Assembly: GCF_000471905.2 (NCBI RefSeq)
Contig: NW_006496103.1
Span: forward strand, 905,229 to 969,228
Length of the DNA stretch: 64,000 bases
Direction: 5' to 3'
Source of the DNA: Amborella trichopoda
Lineage: Eukaryota; Streptophyta; Magnoliopsida; Amborellales; Amborellaceae
Position 1 is the stretch's first letter. Each line of letters opens with the position of its first letter. The notes under the pieces are model-generated. The model saw nothing but the letters and a program-made list of their open reading frames with translations, ran no database searches and was not told where the DNA came from. The translations under genes and the position numbers were made by a program. Shown here one piece after another: positions 35,780-45,660 of the stretch.

Positions 35780-38700
35780 TGGTTAGGTGCCTCGATCTCG
35801 CCTTCTAGATCTAGGTGATTTGGCGGCACGTGTCTCGGGTTTCTGGTGAATCCCGAATTTGAGATCACTCTTTCGGAACCTTGCTCGAGGGCAAGGACAG
35901 GTATACCAACCAATGACAGAGGAATTTTAAGTAAGTTCGGGACTTACTCGGGCTAGCTCGCGTGGGTGCCCTCTTAGATCACGAAGAAAGCCTCCAACTC
36001 TCCCTTGATCTGTAGTCCTCTTGTTTTTCTACACAGCACTTCTATGATTAATTTGTAAGACAGGTGAGTCGAAGGGACCCACCCTTTTCTTAGGGCCATG
36101 CATGTTCACATGACAAGGCAATGAAGTGCAAGGTTCGGTGAAAGATGGATAAGAGAAGAGAACTTGACGTAGGGGTGAGACTAGCATGATAATCAGAAAT
36201 TACCAACTCGGAATGATAGCAAGACGGGCATGGTTTTCAAGACCTGCAAAGTGGTAATACTACTCGAAACCGAGGTCGGCATGTCGGTGATAGGCTAGGT
36301 CTACCCTTCGTCAAGTGAGAGGAGAAAGAGGTGAAGAGGAAAGAATGAGACAGCAAAGAGAAGGGGGGATCCAGACTTCAATAGGCATCGTGATGGGCAA
36401 TGCAAGGAGATAACGCATCCCTTGTGGACGACGCTAGCTCCTGAAGAGGCACACGGTGATAGTTTCTCCTAAGTCTCACAGCGATAGGTGAGGAACACAC
36501 GGAGAATGGCGCTTGGAGGTTCACAGATGGCGATAGGTGTTGCTAAAGCCCCTAGAGGGCGGCGACAGGTATCGCCGTCTACACTAGACGTGCGACAGGG
36601 AGAGACCCCTACAGGTGGCAATGAACCTTGTTGTCTGGGTTCTTCACCGAGATGTCAAAGCTACGTCTGTGGGCAGCGATGGGCAGCACCGTCTACAGAC
36701 CTCACTTGACAGAAGAAACAGACGAGTAGAAGGGAAAGGAGACTCGCGCATGGTGCTGCCATCGTCATGCATGCCTTGTGAGACCAAGGGAGAGGCATGC
36801 AAGGTATTTCCACTGCTGTGCATGACCCCTGCGAGGAACTCAGACGAAGAAGAAGGAGAAGAGAGGGGAGAAGAGAGAGAGAAGAAGAAAAGAAAAAAGA
36901 AAAAAGAAAAGAGAGAAGGTATACCTCAAACCTAGGGGTACCGCTCAAAAGTTTATCTCACCTCACTCCCTCTCTCAAGTGTGACANNNNNNNNNNNNNN
37001 NNNNNNNNNNNNNNNNNNNNNNNNNNNNNNNNNNNNNNNNNNNNNNNNNNNNNNNNNNNNNNNNNNNNNNNNNNNNNNNNNNNNNNNNNNNNNNNNNNNN
37101 NNNNNNNNNNNNNNNNNNNNNNNNNNNNNNNNNNNNNNNNNNNNNNNNNNNNNNNNNNNNNNNNNNNNNNNNNNNNNNNNNNNNNNNNNNNNNNNNNNNN
37201 NNNNNNNNNNNNNNNNNNNNNNNNNNNNNNNNNNNNNNNNNNNNNNNNNNNNNNNNNNNNNNNNNNNNNNNNNNNNNNNNNNNNNNNNNNNNNNNNNNNN
37301 NNNNNNNNNNNNNNNNNNNNNNNNNNNNNNNNNNNNNNNNNNNNNNNNNNNNNNNNNNNNNNNNNNNNNNNNNNNNNNNNNNNNNNNNNNNNNNNNNNNN
37401 NNNNNNNNNNNNNNNNNNNNNNNNNNNNNNNNNNNNNNNNNNNNNNNNNNNNNNNNNNNNNNNNNNNNNNNNNNNNNNNNNNNNNNNNNNNNNNNNNNNN
37501 NNNNNNNNNNNNNNNNNNNNNNNNNNNNNNNNNNNNNNNNNNNNNNNNNNNNNNNNNNNNNNNNNNNNNNNNNNNNNNNNNNNNNNNNNNNNNNNNNNNN
37601 NNNNNNNNNNNNNNNNNNNNNNNNNNNNNNNNNNNNNNACAATGATGGTACGTAGTGTATATAGAATTTGCCCAAACATGGGTGGATGATCAAAAGTAAC
37701 CCTAATTACTGGAAATTAAGATTAAATTGAATTAAAAGAAATTAGAAAATAGGGTAAAAATGACATCTTTTCCCATTCCTAACAAGTAGTGGAATTTCAT
37801 AACAGTCCCTGTGTTGCCTTAGGACTTGTGTGATCTTGCATGGATGATCCGAGGTCATTCTGATGCCTGGTTGATTGTAAGATGATTGTTTTCTTGTAAG
37901 GCTCGGCATGGCGATCGATTTGATACCAACTTCGAGCCATGGATCATGTTTTTGATGCACGATCATGTGACTTGAAATTTGAGTAGATCTTGAAACTTTG
38001 GATGGATAGTATGTTCGTTGCTTGATGTTTTTCTATGTTTTCTTCGTTGGATCACACTGAGCATGCCACTACTATCACAGGGCATGAAACGCAGCTCGAT
38101 TCTGTGGACGAACGAAGATTTTTCAAGTTTGGAGTTTTATAGTTTGTTTGTCGGGCTCGTGAGAGAAATCTGACTGTTAATCATGTATGGGGTTCAGGTC
38201 AGAGATGGCCCGAGACCTTATGCCTGCAATGGAATTGGTCTCACGTTGATCGGCCTCGAGAGCGGCGTGATCTGACCACTCGAATGAGGCACGACGCTGT
38301 TGAATTTCCTGCACTTTCTTCACGGATCAACAATTTGTCTCTAGCTTTTTTTCGCTCTCTGGTATCGTCACAGGGCGTGCCATATATCGAATCGCTCATC
38401 TTGACTAGACGAACTTGCTTACCAAATTTGAGTGTGATTGAGTAAGATATGAGCATCAAAAGTCACAGGTCATGACTGTCCCTTCAGTGGTGTAGTGTTA
38501 TAGGGGTGGTCACACGGGAATAGTGTGCGGCTTCTCTTGTTTCACTCTTTTGCATATAACTTCTTCCTGGAATGTCCATTTTAGTTGAAGACCCCTGGGG
38601 GTTGTCAACCATGCCGGATCCAATGATGGTGGTCTCACAACAATTTGAGATGCTAAAAATGTAGCTCTAGTTATAGGGGTCCGTTTCAGCGTGCTAAAGG

Positions 38701-38899
38701 CCGATTCTATCAGAACTGCTTCTTAGTCTACACTACCTTAGACATGTCGAAATGTGATGAAACTTGGCAGGAGACTCTTGAGAGACCTTATGAAGATCTT
38801 GACCAGTTCTGGGGTTGTTCTAAGACTGTCAAAATTTCCACTACTTGTTAGGCCTTTATTAAGCGGGGGCCCCTTGATGATTAAAAATACCTTCCAACA
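35780..38899 (-). mobile_element. Solo LTR of the Tat-like Gypsy family, nested in its relative
   Basis: It begins TGGTTAGGTGCCTCGATCTC and ends ATACCTTCCAACA. It is homologous to the LTRs at 28853 and 45661, but no primer-binding site, polypurine tract or coding sequence is attached. The flanking 5-mers are GCGGC (35775-35779) and GTGGC (38900-38904), 4 of 5 matching. It therefore looks like a later insertion of the same family, reduced to one LTR. It contains an assembly gap. Confidence 0.65.
36987..37638. other. Assembly gap (652 N)
   Basis: A run of N inside the solo LTR. The matching stretch in the homologous LTR at 30190-30241 is only about 50 bp, so the gap length looks arbitrary, or hides an insertion. 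Confidence 0.98.
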
Positions 38900-38904
38900 G
38901 TGGC

Positions 38905-39849
38905 ATTAACATTCCACTGTGTTAAGGCATCGATGGAAATAGGTTCATGAGGCACAAGCAGCAGCGACCCTCATTCGGGCCTCAGGCTTGACCCGCCTCA
39001 GCTTGTACTTATTGCCATATGAAGACAAGGACTGGAGCGTCATTTCTAGCTTGTGAAGGGTACTTTGTGTAACCCTCGCTTATAAAACTGGTAAAACCCC
39101 ATTTTACTATTTTACCTTTGGTAAAACAGTGAAGAGAGTTTTAGAGCGAGAGAGAACTCCCAACAAGAGCTTTTAGCAAGAATCATAGTGCGTAGAGACT
39201 TCACCTAAAACACTTCAGTGGGTTTGAAGGTATTCACAGGGTACTTGCAAATATTTTTTGAAAGTTCCACAACTTCTGGAGAGGGTAACAGTGGCTTTGC
39301 GGGGATCCACCGAGACTTTTCTGGTGAAGAACGGTAGCCACTGAAGCTTCTGTGAGAAAAACAGTGGTCCCATCGGTTGCGACACTATTTTCAGTGTGCA
39401 AAGGGACTTGTTGGTGGACTTCTGACAATCTTACGATCACCGGCAGGGAAGGAGAAGGAACTGTAGTGGGTTCACTAGAAACACAGTGACATCGGCAAGT
39501 GGTGGTGAATTGTAGGAGTAAGAGGAGAGGAAACTGAGAGGTCACAGAGGGCTCTTGGGGGATTCCAGAAAGTTTTCCGCTAGCTTTGGTCATCGGTCGA
39601 GGAGAAGGAAAAGATGGGGAAGGATCATTCGACGAGTAGGAGTGAGTTTTCAGTGAGAAGAGGAAACGTCGGTGAGAGCCCAAGGCGTCGCAAGCCTATA
39701 ACGGTCGGGGAGGTGAAGGGCCGTGGGGTGGCGAACTGTCACCTTCCGCACGCATGGTACCAGGCCACATCGCGAGTGTCAAGTGGTGTGCTCAGATTGT
39801 AAGGGACGTGGTGTGTCGCACTTGTGATATGTACGACCAACTTGAGAGC
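38905..39849. other. Unrecognised sequence in the Tat-like Gypsy interior
   Basis: GC content is higher than around it, and a TATA-like CTTATAAAAC (39078) is present. Open frames at 39234-39683 (minus, 149 codons) and 39614-39802 (plus, 62 codons) have no motif I recognise. It does not match any other part of the window, so it could be captured host sequence. Confidence 0.35.
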
Positions 39850-40120
39850 AGCCGGTGCTAGATGCAGACAGCGTTAGCCCATCTTTGAATGCAGCAGACA
39901 ACGCTACTTCTTGGTCTTCACGTAGTGCTACTACTTTACTTCGGTAGACAGCGATAGCCCTACCTTCTACGCACAACAATAGCCTTTTTAGTCATGCGAT
40001 GGCGATACCCTTGCCTCGTGCGCACGATGATAGCCTTGCCTTCTGCACATGACGATAGCCTTTATAAGAACAGCCTACATTACGCCCTTTTGTAGATGGC
40101 CTTACACAACCAGCGATAGC
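39850..40120 (+). repeat. Degenerate GCGATAGCC(T) array
   Basis: Repeated GCGATAGCC, GATAGCCTTGCCTTCTGCAC and ACGATAGCC words. It resembles a decayed form of the 35516-35765 array. Confidence 0.55.
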
Positions 40121-41161
40121 CTTGCCTCTCTTTTTCTTTCCATTTCTTCTTTTGTAAAGAAAAGAACGCTTGTAATACCCCCTTGATTTATGAATGACAT
40201 AGCTCTTTTCTCTTACGTGCGATGTGTGTCTTTACTCTTTCCCTTCTTTTTCAATGCTTCTACCCTTTCATAATGTGAGACTAAAGAGGATAGCCCACTC
40301 ATTTCTTTGTCTTATGACAGCATGCTGTGGCTTCAAAGACCTCGAATGGGGGAACAGTTGCTTCCTCACCTCTTAGTGTTTGATTGGACAGGGGCTCATG
40401 ATCCATGGTTCTCATGATTTAGTGAGCCTGTTTGTTGTAAATACTCCAATCTAGGGGAGCCTTGGCTTTGACTCGGGGTGCATTGCTCTTGAGCTCATCT
40501 AGAGGCTGCGAACCTCACTTCTTAGCTCTGCCATGGGGTCTTGTTCTTGTGAGCCGGAGGGCTGACCTTTTTCTGCCTGTCCTTCTCCGAGAGCATCTGA
40601 GAAGTGTAAGACCTTCTTTTGGTTGCTGGTGATCTCGTTGTTCAAGGAGGATGGGATTTGGAGTACCTTCCTTAGTGGTTGGTATGCAAATTCTGCTTCT
40701 AGGAGAGTGATGGGGACATGCAGGACTCTTTATTGGTCTGACATATAGGTGATCCTCGATGCTGGAAGGTGTACCTCTAAGGCTTCCTCAACCTCAGGAG
40801 TTGCTTCTAGCTCATTATTTTGTTCTGGCGAACTAGAATTAGACGTAGAGGGGGAGGCTTCATCTTCGGGGGATGACTCCATGACCTAAGAGATGTGGCA
40901 AGGTATACTTCGGTAAATGGGAGTCAAGGCGAGGATCTTGCCTTGTCTTTCCTCCTCTTTAAACATCTCCATAACCATTCGCCCAAGGTCTTCGACATCA
41001 TCATGAGACGAGGGTCTTGTCTCTCTCACAGGCTTCCAATCATCATCCTTTGGCTTTTCTGGTGCTGGAAGATCCATGAAATAGTACTTAGCATCAGCAT
41101 AATGAGTCTTGACTATGGGTAATAGTCTCTTATTAGCATAGACCGTGCATTGTCTCCCATC

Positions 41162-41828
41162 TCAACTGTACTTGAGGCACTGATGGAGCATGGAACGAAC
41201 GACACCCTGATTGTGTAGCCAAGGGCGGCCAAGCAGGACATTGTAAGAGGTATCGGTGTCGATTACATGAAATTGAGCATAATCGTTCAGGTCATCGATC
41301 TTGAGGTGAAGGCGAAATGTGCCGACCGATTTTTCTCCTGATTGTTTGATCCCCTGCACTATAATGTGGCTAGGAGTGAGGTACTCATATCCTAATTCCA
41401 ATCGGGCGAGGTTCCTTCTTAGGATCAGCTTGACTATTGACCCTCCATCTAGCATAATCCGGTTGATAGCGCAGACATATAGTTCACTAGTCACAAAGAG
41501 GGGGCGATTGTGAAACTTGCCTCCCAACTGAAGGTCATCCTGTGATCGCCAAGAACCCACTCAAAATGGCAGGGTCTACCTCAATAGGCTCCACTTCAGT
41601 CTCGTATAGCTCTGAGTTATAAAGTGCTTGAACCAGGGCCGTACGGTAATCTCTGGACAGCAGAAGGGCATCATAGATACTTAGAAGGGCTGTAAGCTTT
41701 TTCAAATGCCCAACTTCGTCATATTTCACCTTATCCTCATAGGCCTTCTGTGCTCTTGATTCTGTCACTGGTTTAGGTGGTAGGGTAGGTTTAGCAGCAA
41801 GTTTTGGTTGAGCTTTGGTTTGTGACAC
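41162..41828 (-). pseudogene. Tat-like retropepsin
   Basis: Upstream is HLKKLTALLSIYDALLLSRD. The protease has GGKFHNRPLFVTSELYVCAI, then NRIMLDGGSIVKLI, where DGG(S) replaces the usual DTG/DSG, as in the Tat lineage. It ends with QFHVIDTDTSYNVLLGRPWL, the flap-to-C-terminal motif of this group. The first and second parts are in different frames (break near 41540). Confidence 0.82.
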
Positions 41829-42393
41829 TGGCTAACTATGTTGTTCAGCTGGTGTGATCTGGGCTGATGGGGAGGTGATAGGGATTTGTATTAGAGATGT
41901 GGAGGTTTGAGGTTGAGGTTTGGGGGAAAGTGAAGGATCAGGAAACTTGAGGACCTTGAACTTCTGAGGTGTGGGCTGTAGCTTTTTCCCTGATCTTAGG
42001 CTCATTTTCCCTATGCTGGCTGATACTTTCGTGATCTGCACAATATGGGAGGCATCCTTGGAACAGGAGCTTGAAGATGGCTCAGATTTGGCTTGGGCAG
42101 CCATGGCGTCGACAATGATCAAGAATCCTGCCGCCTGGGCTAGCATATTTCTTCGGCACTTCCACTAGAACTCATTGATGTTGGTGCCTTCGAGCTCTCT
42201 GTTTAGAGAATCGAAGTTTGGGCACTACCGAGCTACACCTATGAAAGAGATAGAAGAAGAAGGATGAGGAGGAGAAGAAATGGAGTTAGAGTGTTTTGGG
42301 CTACTTTTTACGTCATCGTCAAAATTGGACGTGTGTGTGGGGTATTTTAGGTCTTGCCCCAGATCTGACCACTAGGGGATGCTTTTATTGTTG

Positions 42394-42941
42394 TCACCCG
42401 TATTGGATGTGCCCTGTCGGGACGTCTTCTTGCGTTGGTGGAGCAAGGACTTGAGGGGGTCCTTCTAGGTTACCATGAACTTCTTGGTGCTGTTGTATCT
42501 TCTTTGCCAAGAGCTCGTGGAAGCCAGTGCATTCGCTCAGGTCATGGCCTCGTATCAGATAATACGGACACCAGAGGTTCTTAGTTCCTGGAGGCAGAAA
42601 CTTGGGCTGTCTCATCGGCTTCAGTGTGATGAGGCCTTCTTCGAGCTTTTCAGAGAATACTACATGGAGGACGGTAGGCAGATCGTCACTACATGGGAAG
42701 CCTCAGTTGCCTCGAATGCTTTCTTTAACTCTTTAAGCTTTATCTAGCCTTTGTTAATAAGGGGTTCGATAATGTCTTTGAGCGTATAACACTCTTGAGC
42801 GGGGTGGCCTACTCCCCTGTGATAGGCGCAGTATCTCTTGTCCAGCCTGCTCTGGGGATTTGACCTCTGGTACTGGATCATGTTCTGCTCTAGTAGTAAC
42901 CGAAGAAGTGCAGAAACCCACGCCTTCTCGAAGGGGTACAC
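42394..42941 (-). pseudogene. Tat-like gag zinc-knuckle region
   Basis: CAYHRGVGHPAQEC (about 42815-42850) is a Cys/His knuckle of the type seen in Tat gag. It is followed by YTLKDIIEPLINKG. A second motif, CPYYLIRGHDLSEC, is at about 42530-42580, then LLAKKIQQHQEVHG. A stop near 42744 separates them. Confidence 0.75.
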
Positions 42942-43124
42942 CTTGTTCTAGTGCTAGGTCTAGTAGTCACTTCGATTTATTTTTTTAGGGGGCGGGACCT
43001 TGTTATAGGACTACTATGTTGTCTGTGCCTTGGTTGTGACTACCCCTTAGGAGAGGTCCAAGGTTTGAGGGGCGGCTTTCGTGGTGTCAGTCACGGTGAC
43101 AGCTGCACTAACCACCCCTTTCTG

Positions 43125-43706
43125 CTAGTTGCCCTGATTGTTGGAGCGAGAATTGCCATCGCCCCTACTGTTTCCCGAGCTGGAGGACTGTTGACGAGAT
43201 CCATCATGATGCTTGGATAGACCTTCCATACGAACCACTTTAGAGATGAGCTCTGGCATGGAGGTTGGATTGGAGGTCACAACATGCAGGACGATCTCGG
43301 GCAGCATATTTCGTATGCAGGACTGAACTGCTTCTTTTTCAGTCATGGGAGTGACATGATAAGTTGCCAACTCTCTCCATCGGGCGATGAACTTATCCAC
43401 TGGCTCACCAAGGTCTTGAATCAGAGTAAGGAGCTCGATGGTTTCCAAGTTTCTCTCAACCTCATAGAAGCATTGGTAAAACAATTGCTCCATTTCCTGC
43501 CATGTGGGTACCAAACTTGGAGGTAGCCGAGCATACCACTGGAAGGCTGGCCCTTCGAGAGTCTCGACAAACTGACGAAGGAAGAGTTGCGTGTCAGCTG
43601 CCATCTCTCGACAAGCCACTTGGAAGTGGGTGATATACTGGTGTGGGGATGTAGTACCCTTGAATAGGGGGAGCTTTCCTTTTTGATAGTTTGGGGGAAA
43701 CGGCAA
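43125..43706 (-). pseudogene. Tat-like gag capsid core
   Basis: A 193-codon open frame with LPLFKGTTSPHQYITHFQVA, then FVETLEGPAFQWYARLPPSL, WQEMEQLFYQCFYE, and GEPVDKFIARWRELATYH. This matches the plant 'retrotransposon gag' domain ('PF.G...P..H...F', 'L.G.A..WY..LPP.SI..W..L...F...F'). It ends in a Ser/Gly/Asn-rich tail. It is the best-kept domain of this element. Confidence 0.88.
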
Positions 43707-45640
43707 CTGGTCGATCTATGAGGGGTACGGATTTTGGTAAAGCAACGCCCCTTGGATGCCCGGGATCTTACTTTTGAGATTGTGGGTTACCGTTCCATCT
43801 ATATCGGCTTGCAAAACCATGTGGGGAGCAGAGCTGTCTTGGGAAGCCAGTGGAGGAGTTTTCTTAGGAGCTGTGTCCTCAACAGACGGGGAGTCGGTCT
43901 CATGGTGAGAAGAAGGGGGCCTGGAGGCTTCAAGCGATCCTTCTTTTCGAGAATGGATTGCATCATCACCTCTAACCTGTTCATCCCATCTTCTTAGGCA
44001 TCAGTCGGCTTGTCGACCACCATGACGCTGATCATTTCTTCTGGAGGGTCAAGGCCAAGTGGAGTAGTGGATTGTCGGGGTTGGCGAGTCGTATGCAGCA
44101 AGTCAGTCTATAGGAGCTCAACATGCCTCGACTAGACTCGAGTCTTGTACGTGGACCGTGTGAGGACCGGTTCTTGACGGTCGTCAGACCGTGACTTCTT
44201 CGCAGCTCGGTCTTCTCTTGTGACGATAACCAACGAGCAATGTTCTTGGACCTCTTTTTCAAGTTCATGAATCCGGAGAGGGAAGAAGGGATTGTGAGGC
44301 AAGAGGTCATCAAGAGTGGTAACCTCAATTGCCTTAGAAGCCTTTCTAGTCAGGAGTTGTTGACCTCTCTTCTGCTTGATCTTGAGGCTGCAATAGATTT
44401 CATCCAAAAATTGAGCCTGAGATATGGACTGCCCCATCTTTCTTGAGCATGCGAGGGTGGTGTCCATAAGCTGGAGCAGAGAGTGAGGTCCAAGAATAGA
44501 GGGAAATATGAGCTGCTGCCTTGGAGCCTGTAGGCTTCTATCTGGCATCAAGTCTTCGCCCCGAATTCCCTTGTGAGGTCTGGGTGCATGGCTGACTTGA
44601 GGTGGCTGACTCAAGATCGTACTCTTAGGGAAAACCTTTGAGTACCAGGTCTCAAGGTGTTTGCTCGGCAAAGGAAGGGTGGCGGAAGAAGGAACTATCT
44701 CGTGACTCCGCCTGAGTCGAGATCGAGGAGGAACCTGTGAAGCTGGTGCGTGTGCACCTTTAGAGGCAGCCTTCCCGGTGACTTGGAGGTTAGCCCGGCC
44801 TCGGTAAGCTGGTTCTACCTTAGGAGGCCGAGACCTACGAGCTCTTGTCTGTGAAGAATAGGGTAGGACCTTATCTTTCACAGGGTAAAGCCGTGTGTGC
44901 TAAGAGGGAGGAAGAAGTGGTCGACCCCCGTGTCCTCGAGCTGGCGCAGAATTGGCGCTTCCCCGAGTTGTGGGATGCAAATGCATGACACGTGCATGGT
45001 TCGACACGAGAAGGCCTAGCCTTGGACGAGAGCTCAAGGCAGCATGAAAGTTGCCTCATGGTGTGGCTCGAGTGGATGAACCACGAGCCCTTAGGTGCTT
45101 GAGAGAGGTGGAGGCCCCAGGACCTCTGCCTAGGTGTGGCGAGCTTCTAGGCATAGAGGTTCGGGGTGGTGAAGGAGTACGGGGGACGGCCTTGCGGCGA
45201 CCCTCAGGAGCAATGGCAACCTGCTTGCCTTTTGTGAAAGCGGACAGGGCAGCCTTTCAGTGTACCATAGCAGTATGATTGACAAGGGACTTGCCAAGAG
45301 CAGGGTGTGTGTTGTGGGTGGTAGCAAATGTGTTACCAATGCAAAGGGCCTCGGTGGAAGGTCCACTAGGACTAAAAAAGTGGGGAGTTAGGGACCTTCA
45401 AGTCCCTTCTCACACCAATCTAGGAAAGAACTTGGGAGCCTAACTGTGAGTCCTGACTCAAAAGGAGTATTGGGATCAAGACTTGAGAAGCTTGCTTCTC
45501 TGGGACCGTCACGAGTGCGAGGATGAGAAAATCCCAACTCGGATGAATGGGTTAAATAACCCAAATGCCATGGAATGCAGTGCAGAAAATAAAAGGTGAT
45601 TCCAATCAAGCAAGAGAGAACCGACAAAGAGGTAGCAAGT

Positions 45641-45660
45641 CCCCAGTGGAGTCGTCAAAT
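45641..45660 (-). other. Primer-binding region of the Tat-like Gypsy
   Basis: Minus-strand ATTTGACGACTCCACTGGGG directly follows the LTR end. GACTCC(A/G)CTGGGGA is the usual sequence after the 5' LTR of many large plant Gypsy elements. Confidence 0.7.

Larger units (their letters stand above)
40560..45050 (-). pseudogene. Tat-like Gypsy gag-protease polyprotein
   Basis: A long minus-strand coding region broken by frame changes. Read 5' to 3', it has a basic, Ser/Pro-rich N-terminal part (44132-44881, 249 codons), the gag capsid core (43125-43706), two zinc-knuckle-like motifs (42941-42394), a linker with a Lys/Ser/Pro-rich part (41832-42146), a protease (41828-41162) and an acidic tail (41077 to about 40560). 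No reverse transcriptase follows. Length and order fit plant Tat/Ogre Gypsy elements, which have long gag-pro regions. Confidence 0.8.

Noticed and set aside
36797..37693. Four long open frames of more than 200 codons
   Set aside because: They run through N bases of the assembly gap.
45051..45366. Arg/Pro/Leu-rich frames on both strands
   Set aside because: They lie in the leader of the Tat-like Gypsy between the primer-binding site and gag. No motif is present and both strands are open by composition.
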